From Halorubrum rutilum (GTDB lineage Archaea; Halobacteriota; Halobacteria; Halobacteriales; Haloferacaceae), in contig NZ_JANHDN010000003.1 of the NCBI RefSeq assembly GCF_024494565.1, positions 434,001 through 498,000 on the forward strand: 64,000 nucleotides of DNA. The letters run 5' to 3'. A program made the position numbers and the translations under genes. Positions 1 through 8,608 of this stretch are shown here, one piece after another. The notes beneath the pieces are model-generated. The model searched no databases. It was not told where the DNA came from and worked only from the letters and a program-made list of their open reading frames with translations. The first letter of the stretch is position 1; the number at the start of each line of letters is the position of its first letter.

Positions 1-360
1 CCCGACGAGTTCACCGTCGTCCAGGGCGTCGACGCCCTGCTGTATCCGAGCGCGTCGCTCGGCGTCGACGGCGGGATCAACGCCCTCTCGCAGGTGATCC
101 CGGAGGCCTTCGTCGCCCTCGGCGAGGCGCTCCGCGCCGGCGACGACGAGCGCGCGCTGACGCTCCACCGCCGGGCGATCGCCCCCCTCTTCGAGCGGTG
201 CGGGGACCACGGGTTCGCGCCCGCGACGAAGGTCGCGGCCGCGCACCGCGGGTTCGTCCCGGATCCGAGGGTCCGGCCGCCGCTCACGCTCCCCGACGAG
301 GCGGCGCGCGAGGCGATCGCCGCCGACGTCGACGCGGCGCTCGACGTCGTTCGGGAATAA
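1..360 (+). CDS. Dihydrodipicolinate synthase (DapA)-family aldolase, C-terminal part
   Basis: The frame is open from the first base and ends at TAA 358-360, so only the last 119 residues are in the window. The visible part has PSASLGVDGGINAL followed by a helical region and PATKVAAAHRGF, which fits the C-terminal helical half of the DapA/NAL class I aldolases. In haloarchaea this family includes dihydrodipicolinate synthases and 2-keto-3-deoxygluconate aldolases. The Schiff-base lysine and most of the barrel lie upstream, so the substrate cannot be decided here. No start codon is visible; the ATG at 94 is internal. Confidence 0.75.
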   Translation, partial: PDEFTVVQGVDALLYPSASLGVDGGINALSQVIPEAFVALGEALRAGDDERALTLHRRAIAPLFERCGDHGFAPATKVAAAHRGFVPDPRVRPPLTLPDEAAREAIAADVDAALDVVRE

Positions 361-378
361 GCGGGCGCAGTCCCGCGA

Positions 379-1155
379 TCAGTCCCCGTCGACCGGCGTC
401 CCGTCGGCCTCCTTCGGCCCCTCCGAGTCGAAGACGACGACGTCGCCGTCGGCGCGCTCGCTCGCCGCCGGGTCGTAGCTGTCGCGGACCCCGATCGCCT
501 CCGCCAGCTCGCGGACCGCGCGCTCCTTCAGCGACGCGGCCAGCGCCTCGGCGTCCTCGCGGGAGACCTCGCGGCCGAGCCCCTCGCACTCGTGGGCGCG
601 GACGATCCCGGCCTCGTCGACCGCCTCGCCCATGGGCTGGCTCGTCCCCTCCAAGGCGACGCTGAACGGGTAGGTTCGGCAGATGAGCGGCCGGGCGTCG
701 TGAACCGTACAGGCGCCCTCCCCGTCCGCCTCCTCGTAGAAGGTGCAGTCGCCGCAGTCGTCGGTCGCGAGCGCCCACTCGAACGTCTCGCCCGTTGGCT
801 CGCCGTCGTCGCCCTCGGAGAGCCCGAACGGCATTGGGCGGGCAACGTCGCGCCAGTCGTACGACTCGCCGAACCGGTCCTCGGCCGCGGCGGCGACCTC
901 GCGGACCTCGTCCGGGAAGACGGTGGCCGTGTGGGGCTCGCGGTCGGGTGCCTCGGACCCTTCGCCGTGACAATCGTCCTCACCGCCCTCGTCGACCCCT
1001 TCCCCCGCCGGCGCGCCGCCGGGCTCGTCAGGGGCGTAGCCGGTACAGCAGCCGCCGCAGCGCGTGCACTCGAAGCCGATCGCCTCGATCGCGTCGGCGA
1101 GGTCGTCGACGGCGAGGTCGCGGGCGCGCGAGAGCTCGGCTTCGAGCGGTTCCAT
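379..1155 (-). CDS. YkgJ-family cysteine-cluster protein (putative zinc/iron chelator)
   Basis: This is a 258-residue acidic protein with a CTRCGGCC cluster (Cys 30, 33, 36 and 37). Further along come a CGDC motif and a CTVHDARPLICRTYP-type motif, the conserved order in the UPF0153/YkgJ family of putative metal-cluster proteins. The insert between the first and second cysteine groups is rich in Asp, Glu and Gly, as usual in halophiles. It is convergent with the upstream aldolase gene and divergent from the gene at 1281. The biochemical role of the family is not established, and metal binding is inferred from the cysteine pattern. Confidence 0.8.
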   Translation of the reverse strand: MEPLEAELSRARDLAVDDLADAIEAIGFECTRCGGCCTGYAPDEPGGAPAGEGVDEGGEDDCHGEGSEAPDREPHTATVFPDEVREVAAAAEDRFGESYDWRDVARPMPFGLSEGDDGEPTGETFEWALATDDCGDCTFYEEADGEGACTVHDARPLICRTYPFSVALEGTSQPMGEAVDEAGIVRAHECEGLGREVSREDAEALAASLKERAVRELAEAIGVRDSYDPAASERADGDVVVFDSEGPKEADGTPVDGD

Positions 1156-1280
1156 GCGCGTCGCTTGCGGCGCGGTCGGGTTAACCTCGTCCCTTCGCGG
1201 GGCGGGCGGGAGGTCTCCGAGGGCCGCGAGCCGCCCGCCCGCCGAAGGAGCGAAGTGCGACCGCTCCCTATCGGACGGGC

Positions 1281-1727
1281 GTGAAGGAGTACGAGCGGAA
1301 GGGCCTCCTCGAACGGGTGAACCGCGAGGCCGCGACGGTGGGCGCGGACATCCCCGAGGAGATCGAGGTGCAGGGGGAGCCGATCGAGCTGCAGTCGTTC
1401 GTCTTCGAGATCAAGCGGCGCGACTCGATCCCCCCCGGCGAGCGCGACCGCGTCGAGCGCGCGAAGCGGAACCTCCGCCGGGAGCGGTTGGACCGGCTCG
1501 AACCGATCGAGGAGAACGAGGTGAGCTACGAGCGCGGCGAGGAGCTCGCGGCGTCGATCATCGGTATCGACCGCGCGCTCGACGCCTTGGAGGGCCTCAA
1601 CGCGCCCGACCCGGAGACCGAGGCGGAGCGGCAGGAGGCAGCCGACCAGAAGCGCTGGATGAGCTTCCTGAAGAAGGCCCTGGGCCGCGACGACGCCGGC
1701 GGGGCGAGCGGCCGCACGCGGTTCTGA
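1281..1727 (+). CDS. Conserved haloarchaeal protein (DUF5788-like)
   Basis: This 148-residue, highly charged protein starts at GTG 1281. It has no signal peptide or membrane segment and is mostly predicted helix, with KRRDSIPPGERDRVERAKR as a conserved-looking core and a basic C-terminal tail. It resembles the small haloarchaeal family annotated as DUF5788, whose function is unknown to me. It stands alone between a divergent upstream gene and a convergent downstream gene. Confidence 0.65.
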   Translation: MKEYERKGLLERVNREAATVGADIPEEIEVQGEPIELQSFVFEIKRRDSIPPGERDRVERAKRNLRRERLDRLEPIEENEVSYERGEELAASIIGIDRALDALEGLNAPDPETEAERQEAADQKRWMSFLKKALGRDDAGGASGRTRF

Positions 1728-1751
1728 CGGGACGGCGCTGACGGACGCGGC

Positions 1752-2765
1752 TCAGGGCGACTCGAACAGGAGCTGGTAGTCGTAGTACCGGCCCTCGTAG
1801 CGGATCCGCTCCGACCCGGACTCGGTCCATCCCGCGTCCTTGCGGACGTTGCCGTCGAGGTACGGGCGCTCCCGGAGCGTCCGGAGGACTTCCGCGTACC
1901 CGTCCGAGTACGGGTGCGACTCCTCGTACCCGCCGCGTCTGGCGGCCTCGATCACCGCCCGCGCGTCGGTCGAAAGGTCCTCGCTCTCGATCCGCGCGCC
2001 GACCGTGCGCGCCCGGAGGATCGCCTCCATCCGCTCCGGCGACTCCGCGACCGGCTCGGCGACGGCGCGGTACACGGGCTCGTGGAACCGCTCGCGGGCG
2101 ACTTCGGCGCGGTAGACGGTGTCCCGGTGCAAGACGCGGTCCGGTCCGTCCGCCGCGAGCAGCTCGCTCGCGTCGATCGCCTCCGCGTCGCGGTAGACGT
2201 AGCCGCCGCGCTCCACCAGCCCGACCGGCACGCCGCCCGGGTTCCCCCGCGCCCGCGCCGCGAAGTGCGCGATCCGGACGGCGCGGCGGTCGCCCGCCGG
2301 GAGCGCCTCGCTCTCGACGGCGTCGCCGTCCCCCGCGTCGCTTCCGTTACCGTCCCCGCCGTCCTCGTCGACCTCGAACAGGCGGAGGACGGGGCGGGTC
2401 GCCGCCGCCTCGTCGACGACGACGGAGTCGAGCCGGTAGTACGTGCCGTCGTGGACGGCGTACGTCGGGTCGTCGCCCGCGGGCGGGAGCGGCGTCCGGT
2501 ACTGGGCGGTGTACCGTTCCCCGTTGCGGGCGGCCGCGAACGCGGCCTCGTCCCACCGCGGGTCGGTCTCTGCGGGGTCGACGACGCCGGTGTCTCGGAG
2601 CGTCTCGCCCGCGTCGTCGAGGGTGAGCACGAGGACCTGATCGGCGGGAGTCCCGTCCGCGGGGCCGGCCGTCACCGAACCGTCGAGACAGCCGGCGACC
2701 GCGGCCGCCGCCGCGGCGAGACCCCCGGCAAGCACCCGACGCCGGGAGGGGTTCGAATCGCTCAT
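1752..2765 (-). CDS. Tat-exported lipoprotein of unknown function
   Basis: I placed the start at ATG 2765 because the peptide then begins MSDSNPSRRRVLAGG. That is a twin-arginine signal followed by an alanine-rich hydrophobic stretch and a lipobox ending in AGC (Cys 26), the usual haloarchaeal Tat lipoprotein arrangement. The mature part, about 310 residues, is acidic and has no domain I recognise. Two central runs are rich in Asp and Gly. It probably sits on the outer face of the membrane. An ATG 45 bases further upstream would hide the Tat motif behind a non-signal extension, so I rejected it. Confidence 0.7.
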   Translation of the reverse strand: MSDSNPSRRRVLAGGLAAAAAAVAGCLDGSVTAGPADGTPADQVLVLTLDDAGETLRDTGVVDPAETDPRWDEAAFAAARNGERYTAQYRTPLPPAGDDPTYAVHDGTYYRLDSVVVDEAAATRPVLRLFEVDEDGGDGNGSDAGDGDAVESEALPAGDRRAVRIAHFAARARGNPGGVPVGLVERGGYVYRDAEAIDASELLAADGPDRVLHRDTVYRAEVARERFHEPVYRAVAEPVAESPERMEAILRARTVGARIESEDLSTDARAVIEAARRGGYEESHPYSDGYAEVLRTLRERPYLDGNVRKDAGWTESGSERIRYEGRYYDYQLLFESP

Positions 2766-2895
2766 ACGCGTCGTTGGTCGGGGTCGCATAAATGGGCGGG
2801 CGTGACACAAACAGCCGTTGTGGTCTCCGGAGGCGACGCGGCCGTCGGGGCCGCAGTGAACCGAGCGCCGCGAGAACAGAGCGGCGCGTCGCCGT

Positions 2896-3366
2896 TCAGT
2901 TCCCGGTGAAGTCGATCCGCGAGTCGCCGCTGTCGCCGTCGCGGGTCGCGTGGCCGAGCCGGACGAACTCGTAGGCGTCGTCGGCGAGGTAGACGCCGTC
3001 GCCGTCGACGGCCACCTCGACGCCCTCCAGGACGGCGCCCTCGCAGGGACCGAAGTTGCAGTAGCCGCCGTCGGCCTCGAAGGTGGCGCCGTGCTTCTGA
3101 CAGAACACCTCGCCGTCCCGGACGAACGCCCCGTCGTCCTTGTCGAGGCGCACGTCGGTCCAGTGCTGGCAGTAGTTCCGGAAGGCGCGCACCTCGCCGG
3201 CCGCCCGAGTGAGGATCGCCTCGGCCTCGGGCGTCCCGTCCGCGGCCTCGCCCACGTCGCCCTCGCCGTCGTCGACGCTCTCGGGATCGACCGGCCGCAG
3301 CGTCACGAGCAGGGTGCTGTCCTCGGGAACCTCGTCGACGGCGGCGATCCGGCGGTCCGCGTCCAT
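2896..3366 (-). CDS. Rieske (2Fe-2S) domain protein
   Basis: This is a 156-residue soluble protein. The Rieske cluster ligands appear as YCQHW (first Cys-X-His) and FCQKHGA (second Cys-X2-His), with GPCEG following. It has no transmembrane anchor and no oxygenase catalytic domain, so it is a stand-alone Rieske ferredoxin-like protein, more like the NirD/BphF type than the cytochrome bc1 type. No obvious partner gene is adjacent. A role in electron transfer is inferred from the fold. Confidence 0.85.
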   Translation of the reverse strand: MDADRRIAAVDEVPEDSTLLVTLRPVDPESVDDGEGDVGEAADGTPEAEAILTRAAGEVRAFRNYCQHWTDVRLDKDDGAFVRDGEVFCQKHGATFEADGGYCNFGPCEGAVLEGVEVAVDGDGVYLADDAYEFVRLGHATRDGDSGDSRIDFTGN

Positions 3367-3524
3367 ACGCGTTCGTGGCCTGCGCCGGGTTTGAACGCTG
3401 TGATAGCGGCGGAAGGTCGGATCGAGGGAGCGGTGGGGTCAAAATCCCTCGTATGCGATCAGGCGCTGATCGACGGTGAATCGATTGGTATTCTCCAATA
3501 GCTTATCTATAAATGATCGACCAC

Positions 3525-3669
3525 GGATCGGCGGTGACTACCTCCAAAGCCCCAGCCGCTCGGCCGTACGTTGTTGAGCCCGGATCGGCGGTGACTACCT
3601 CCAAAGCCCCAGCCGCTCGGCCATACGTTGTTGAGCCCGGATCGGCGGTGACTACCTCCAAAGCCCCAG
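3525..3669. repeat. 57-bp tandem repeat (about 2.5 copies)
   Basis: Units begin at 3525, 3582 and 3639 with GGATCGGCGGTGACTACC and contain CCTCCAAAGCCCCAGCCG. The first two copies differ at one base (gccgtacg versus gccatacg) and the third is cut short where the larger repeat continues. Because 57 is a multiple of 3 and the unit has few stops, apparent reading frames run through it on both strands. I regard these as non-coding. The array is the leading part of the dispersed repeat described next. Confidence 0.85.
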
Positions 3670-3898
3670 CCGCGAGGACGGCGTACGCTCGCTGCGCTCC
3701 GCAGTCGCTCGCGTTGCTCGCTCCTTGCGGTGCTTTCGTCGCCTACGCCGTCCTCGCGGCTGCCCCTTTGAGTCCCGCCCGCCCGTGACCGCACCGCAAC
3801 CTCACGCCTCCCCAGCCTCGCGGCTCCCTTCGGTCGCCGCGTCCCTCGCGCGTGCGGCTCGCGCCGCGTTGCGGCGCTCACCGGCACGCGCCACCGCA
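3525..3898 (+). repeat. Dispersed GC-rich repeat element, copy A
   Basis: This gene-free stretch lies between the Rieske gene and the GH15 gene. After the tandem units it has a perfect 16-bp inverted repeat, CCGCGAGGACGGCGTA (3670-3685) with its complement at 3744-3759. Next come a TTTGAGTCCC block, a CTCACGCCTCCCCAGCCTCG block and a final GCGCCACCGCA. The same blocks in the same order occur on the minus strand at 45967-46310, so this is one copy of a dispersed element. No protein is supported in it. Confidence 0.75.
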
Positions 3899-3920
3899 GT
3901 TCTACTTATAAATCCGGTCA

Positions 3921-3939
3921 TACCCGCTCGTCGGGTATA
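3921..3939 (-). terminator. Hairpin just downstream of the GH15 gene
   Basis: A perfect 7-bp inverted repeat, ATACCCG with CGGGTAT around a 5-base loop, sits 28 bp beyond the stop of the minus-strand GH15 gene. It may mark transcript termination, but no long T run accompanies it, so the role is uncertain. Confidence 0.35.
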
Positions 3940-3966
3940 AATAGCGAGAAAGCGCAGCGCGTCGCG

Positions 3967-6165
3967 TCACTCCTCGGCCGCGGCCCGCTCGGGCGAGAGG
4001 AGCCCCTCGTCGTCCAGCAGCGCGACCGTCGCCAGCCGGATCGCGTGCGGCCAGCCGAGGGGGGTCGCGCTGTCCGGCGTCCCGTCGTCGAAGAACTGCT
4101 CCGGGAGGTAGCTCGTCGGCTCGCACAGCGTTCCGCCGGGCGAGACGTGCGCGAGGAGCTCGCGGGCGCGCGCCGCGAAGCGGTCGGCCCGCGGGTCGCC
4201 GCGGCTGCGGAGGAGGACCGCGAGCTCGGCGCAGGCGTTCGCGCCCCACGCGGTCGAGACGGTCCACACCTTCTCCGAGAGCTGCCCGGCCTGCCGCCAC
4301 GCGTCGCCCTCGTAGCGGATCAGTCCCGATATCTCGTCGGTCTCGCGGGCGAGCCCGTCGACGACCGTCTGCACGTGCGAGACGAGCCGGTCGAGGCGCT
4401 CCTCGTCGACGGCGCCCGCCGCGGCGTCGCCTTCGCCGTTCGCCTCGTCCGTCGCCCCGAGCGCGTCGAACGACCGGTGCGCGCTCGCCAGCGCCAGCGT
4501 CGCGGAGTCGAGCCGGTCGTCGACCGCCCCCTCGGGCGTCTCGCGGAGCGCGTAACAGCCGCGCTCGGGGACCCAGAGGTCGTCGAGCGCCTCGTACACG
4601 CGCGTCGCCTGCTCCCGGGCGTGACCGACGAGGTCGTCGGGGAGGGCGTCCGTGTCGAGGGCGGCGCCGGGAGCGGTCGCGTCGGGGCCGTCACCCGCGT
4701 CGAGGTCGCCTGCGTCGATGTCGCTCACGTCGAGGTCGTCGGCGTCGAGCCCGGCCCCGTGGAGCGCGAGCTCGCTGTACGCCTCCAGGAACGTCGCCGC
4801 GGTGTGAGCGAACCGGCCGACGCCGTCCTCCCACGCGTTCTGACAGACGACGGGGCGACCGTCGGGCTCCAGCGTCTCGTTGAGGCCGGCGAGCGCGGCG
4901 ACGAGGGTCGCGTCGAGGTCGTCGACGTCCGCGCCGGCGGCCCGCGCCCGCGCGAGGTAGGCGATGACGCTCCCCGTCTGGTCGGCCTGGTAGTCCACGT
5001 CGGGGCCGTCCTCGATCCGGGCGTTCGCCCAGCCGGGCGCGAGCGCGCCGTCCCGCGGCCACACGCGGTGCGGCCACGAGCCGTCGGGGCGTTGGGTAGC
5101 GACGTACATCTCGGCCGAGCGCGCGTGCCAGTCGCCGAGCCCGAGCCCGAGCCGGTCGTCGGCGCCGAGCAGGAACGCCGAGATCTCGGCGTCGTCGCGG
5201 AACCACGTGTAGCCGTAGCCGCCGGAGGTCGCGTAGTGGGGGTCGAAGTCGGGACCGGCGATCCGGAGCCCGGACTCGGCCGAGAGCAGCGAGAGCACGC
5301 GGAGGTCGGCCACGAGCGACTCGCGGGCCGGCGCGGAGGCGGGGACCGAGGGCGTCGTCCCGTCCGCGGCCGCGGCGAGCGCGTCGACCGAGTCGAGCTC
5401 GGCGAACAGTTCGTCGAGCCGGGCGCGGGCCGCCGCACGCGTCGTCTCGGCCCGGTCGGTCAGGAGCGACGCGACCGTCGCGGCGCCGTCCTCGAACGGG
5501 ACGTCGGCGATCACCTCGCCGGAGAGCCGCTCCTCGTCGCGGCGGTCGCCGTCGCGGCCGCGGGGGAGGTCGGTCGGCGACTCGTCGAGGAGCTCGTGGA
5601 ACGGCGTCGGGAGCTGTCCCCGGAGGTCGGAGAAGCCGGTGGCGCTCGCGAGGAAGTCGTGCTCGTCGGCGTGGTACGCCTCGACCGCGTCGTCGTACCG
5701 GAGCTGGCCGATCCGGTCGTCGCGGCCGTCCGGCGCGAACCGGGCGTAGACGACGAGCGAGAGGGCCTCGGGGTCGACGTTCGCGTGGCCGTCTTCGCCG
5801 ACATCGACCGTCGCTCGCGTGACGTGCGCGCTCCCGACCGTCGCGTCGTGACGGGTCACGGTCGCGGCGTCCGCCTCGTGGACCGTCTCGATCAGGGTCG
5901 CGTCGCCGACGTACCGCTGCTCGGTGGGGACCTCGTCGAGCCAGGCGACGTCGCCGCCCACCGCGAGGCCGATCCGCGAGCGGACCAGCCCGGTCCGCCC
6001 GGTCAGCGGGTAGCCGAAGTCGCGGAGCTCGCCGCCCTCGCCGACGTGGACCAGCCGCCCGTCGCCGCCGGAGAACCGCCCGGTCACGGTCCGCCGCTCG
6101 CCGGGGAACCGGGTGGGGTGTCCGGCGTTGCGCTTGTAGTCGTCCAGCGCGTCGCGGAGTTGCAT
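3967..6165 (-). CDS. Glycoside hydrolase family 15 protein (glucoamylase-like)
   Basis: This 732-residue protein has the archaeal GH15 layout: an N-terminal beta-sandwich of about 270 residues, then an (alpha/alpha)6 barrel. Barrel motifs include SGGYGYTWFRDDAEI, RPDGSWPHRVWPRDG, a DYQADQTGSV segment and LIRYEGDAW near the C-terminus. GH15 enzymes release glucose from the non-reducing ends of alpha-glucans or act on trehalose; glucan hydrolysis is likeliest here because a GH13 gene starts divergently 104 bp away. There is no signal peptide, so it is probably cytoplasmic. A low-complexity Asp-rich insert lies near residues 480-500. Confidence 0.88.
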   Translation of the reverse strand: MQLRDALDDYKRNAGHPTRFPGERRTVTGRFSGGDGRLVHVGEGGELRDFGYPLTGRTGLVRSRIGLAVGGDVAWLDEVPTEQRYVGDATLIETVHEADAATVTRHDATVGSAHVTRATVDVGEDGHANVDPEALSLVVYARFAPDGRDDRIGQLRYDDAVEAYHADEHDFLASATGFSDLRGQLPTPFHELLDESPTDLPRGRDGDRRDEERLSGEVIADVPFEDGAATVASLLTDRAETTRAAARARLDELFAELDSVDALAAAADGTTPSVPASAPARESLVADLRVLSLLSAESGLRIAGPDFDPHYATSGGYGYTWFRDDAEISAFLLGADDRLGLGLGDWHARSAEMYVATQRPDGSWPHRVWPRDGALAPGWANARIEDGPDVDYQADQTGSVIAYLARARAAGADVDDLDATLVAALAGLNETLEPDGRPVVCQNAWEDGVGRFAHTAATFLEAYSELALHGAGLDADDLDVSDIDAGDLDAGDGPDATAPGAALDTDALPDDLVGHAREQATRVYEALDDLWVPERGCYALRETPEGAVDDRLDSATLALASAHRSFDALGATDEANGEGDAAAGAVDEERLDRLVSHVQTVVDGLARETDEISGLIRYEGDAWRQAGQLSEKVWTVSTAWGANACAELAVLLRSRGDPRADRFAARARELLAHVSPGGTLCEPTSYLPEQFFDDGTPDSATPLGWPHAIRLATVALLDDEGLLSPERAAAEE

Positions 6166-6268
6166 TACGCGGCCGGACGCCCCCGCAGCGTATGAGTTTT
6201 CGGTGTCGCGACCGCTCGCGCGTTCGGCGGACGGAAACCCTCAAGCCGGGGGACGCCCGGGTACCCCC

Positions 6269-8599
6269 ATGCACGAGCCGGGCCCCCCGCGGACGACGAG
6301 CGTCGGCGAGTCGGTCGAACTGGCGCCGCGGTCCCCGGACCCGAGCGGGACCTACGAGTGGACGGTCCGCGACGCGCCGCCCGGGAGCGCCGTCGGTCGC
6401 GGCGACGGGCCCGGGGACGAGGCGGACGGACGGGGAGACGCGGTCCTCCGCCGCGGCGCGACGGGGCGGTCGGACGCGCCGGTCGTCCGCCTCCGGCCGG
6501 ACGCGCCGGGGACCTACACCCTGACGCTCGACGCGCCCGACGGGACGCACCGCCAGCGCGTGCGCGCCTTCCCGGACGAGCGCCGGGGGGTCGAACTCCG
6601 CGTTCCCGCCGCGGAGCTCCCCGTCGACGACGCCGACCGCGTCTCGCTGCTGTGGGCGCACAACGATCGGCTCCTCGGCCGCGACCGCCCCGAGCGCGAC
6701 GGCGACGACTGGGTCGTCGAGACCCGCGCCCCGCCCGGCCGCCACGGGTTCGGCTTCGTCGTCGACGACGACCGGAGCACCGAGCGCGGCGGCGTCGTCG
6801 AGGTCCCCGGACCCGGACGCCCCCGCCTCTCGCTCGACGCGCGCGTCGAGGAGGGGGAAGGCGGCGAGGGCGGGGCGGGCGGCGAGAGCGACGAAGCCAG
6901 CGAGGGCGGGACGGGCGACGAGCGCGGCGAGCCGGCGGTCGTCCTGACGGCCGCGGTCGACGCGCCGCCGGCGCTGGGCGACCGCGACGAGCCGGACGGG
7001 TCCCCCGTCGACGTCGAGTTCCTCGTCGACGACCGCGACGCGCCCCCGGAGGCGGTCGCGCGGATCGAGTCGCTGGCGGACGAGACCGCGCTCGCGATCC
7101 CGATCGGCGAGCTCCCCGCCGCCGCCCTCGACGGCGACGGGCTCCGGGTCCACGCGGTCCCGCACGCGGGACGGTACGGAGCGGCCGAGACGGTGCGGAT
7201 CGAGCGCGACGGCGACGCAGAGGGCCGCCCGGCGGTCGCGGTCGGGGACCCGCACGCCCCGCCCGCGTGGGCCGACGCGCCGACGGTCTACGAGGTCTTC
7301 GTCAGGTCCTTCGCGGGCGACACCCTGCCGACCACGTTCCGCGAGATCGAGCGCCGGGTGCCGTACCTGGAGAGCCTGCGCGTGGACGCGCTCTGGCTGA
7401 CGCCCGTGCTCGCCTCGCCGACGGAGCACGGCTACCACGTCACCGACTACTACGAGACGGCGAGCGACCTCGGCTCGCGCGAGGCGTTCGAGTCGCTCGT
7501 CGAGCGCTGCCACGAGGCGGGGATCCGGGTGATCTTCGACCTGGTCATCAACCACACCTCCCGCGACCACCCCGCCTTCCAGCTGCACGCCGCGGGCGTC
7601 GAGGAGTACGCCGACCACTACCGGCGGACCGACGGCGCCCGCGACGTGACCGGCATCGAGTGGGCGGCGCTCGACGACGGCGACGCGCCGGAGTACTACT
7701 TCGACTGGGGGCGGATCCCGAACCTCAACTTCGACAGCCCGACCGTCCGCGCGTGGCTGCTCGACGTGGTCGACGAGTGGGCCGGCGTCGTCGACGGCTT
7801 CCGCGCCGACGTCGCGTGGGGCGTCCCGCACGGCTTCTGGAAGGAGGTCGCCGACCGCGTCCCCGACGACGTCCTCCTGCTCGACGAGACGCTCCCGCAC
7901 GACCCCTTCTACGGAGAGGGGGAGTTCGACCTCCACTACGACAGCTCCCTGTACGAGGTCCTCGGCGACGTCGGCGCCGGGAGGGCGTCCGCGGACGCGA
8001 TCGCCGACGCGTTCGACCGCGCCGCGTGGCTCGGCTTCGACGACCCGCGCCGCCAGATGCGCTACGTCGAGAACCACGACGAGGAGCGGTACCTCGCCGA
8101 GCACGGCCGCGACGCGCTGAAGGCCGCCGCCGCGACCGTCTTCGCGCTCCCCGGCGCGCCGATGGTCTACGCCGGCCAGGAGCGCGGCAACGAGACGTAC
8201 CGCGGACCCGTGCGCTGGCACGACGGCGACAACGACCTCACCGACTTCCACCGCGACCTCGCCGCGCTCCGGGAGCGCGAACCGCTCCTCCGCGAGGGCG
8301 CCGTCGCGTTCGACGCCGCCGACGTGCGCGTCGTCGACGGCGACCCCGAGCGGGTGACCGCGTGGGTCCGGGCGGCCGCGACCGACGGCGAAGGGTCGAG
8401 CGAGGACGAGCCGGGCGGCGAGGGTGAGCGGGGCGACGACGCGCCCGCCGACGGCGACGCCCTCCTCGTCGTCGTCAACTTCGCGAGCGAGCCCGCGACC
8501 GTCGCGGTGCCGGAGGGGTTCGGGACCGACCTGTTCGGCGGGGCGGTCGTCGGAGACGGGAACCGGATCGAGGTCGACGCCGTCGCCGTCCTCGAATGA
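6269..8599 (+). CDS. Alpha-amylase family GH13 protein (cyclomaltodextrinase/neopullulanase-like)
   Basis: Starting at ATG 6269 gives about 776 residues. The first 330 or so form beta-rich N-terminal domains. The GH13 barrel follows, with PTVYEVFVRSF, DLVINHTS, GFRADVAWG (nucleophile Asp), LLDETLPHD (acid/base Glu) and YVENHDEERY (third carboxylate), then a C-terminal beta domain ending in a low-complexity acidic linker. No export signal is seen, which suggests an intracellular maltodextrin- or cyclodextrin-cleaving enzyme working with the divergent GH15. An ATG in frame 66 bases upstream exists but is less likely. Confidence 0.88.
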   Translation: MHEPGPPRTTSVGESVELAPRSPDPSGTYEWTVRDAPPGSAVGRGDGPGDEADGRGDAVLRRGATGRSDAPVVRLRPDAPGTYTLTLDAPDGTHRQRVRAFPDERRGVELRVPAAELPVDDADRVSLLWAHNDRLLGRDRPERDGDDWVVETRAPPGRHGFGFVVDDDRSTERGGVVEVPGPGRPRLSLDARVEEGEGGEGGAGGESDEASEGGTGDERGEPAVVLTAAVDAPPALGDRDEPDGSPVDVEFLVDDRDAPPEAVARIESLADETALAIPIGELPAAALDGDGLRVHAVPHAGRYGAAETVRIERDGDAEGRPAVAVGDPHAPPAWADAPTVYEVFVRSFAGDTLPTTFREIERRVPYLESLRVDALWLTPVLASPTEHGYHVTDYYETASDLGSREAFESLVERCHEAGIRVIFDLVINHTSRDHPAFQLHAAGVEEYADHYRRTDGARDVTGIEWAALDDGDAPEYYFDWGRIPNLNFDSPTVRAWLLDVVDEWAGVVDGFRADVAWGVPHGFWKEVADRVPDDVLLLDETLPHDPFYGEGEFDLHYDSSLYEVLGDVGAGRASADAIADAFDRAAWLGFDDPRRQMRYVENHDEERYLAEHGRDALKAAAATVFALPGAPMVYAGQERGNETYRGPVRWHDGDNDLTDFHRDLAALREREPLLREGAVAFDAADVRVVDGDPERVTAWVRAAATDGEGSSEDEPGGEGERGDDAPADGDALLVVVNFASEPATVAVPEGFGTDLFGGAVVGDGNRIEVDAVAVLE

Positions 8600-8608
8600 G
8601 GGATCGGC

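Noticed and set aside
3525..3669. CRISPR-like appearance of the tandem repeat
   Set aside because: The units are contiguous, with no spacers of unique sequence and no cas genes in the window.
3507..3887. Apparent protein with repeated SGWGFGGSHRRSG units on the minus strand
   Set aside because: It is produced by the 57-bp repeats, all of whose frames are open, and it has no support from composition or neighbours; the equivalent copy B frames are not conserved as protein.
4691..8251. Very long minus-strand open frame opposite the GH15 and GH13 genes
   Set aside because: It is a GC-rich shadow: it lies antisense to or out of frame with two clear enzyme genes and is rich in Arg and Pro.
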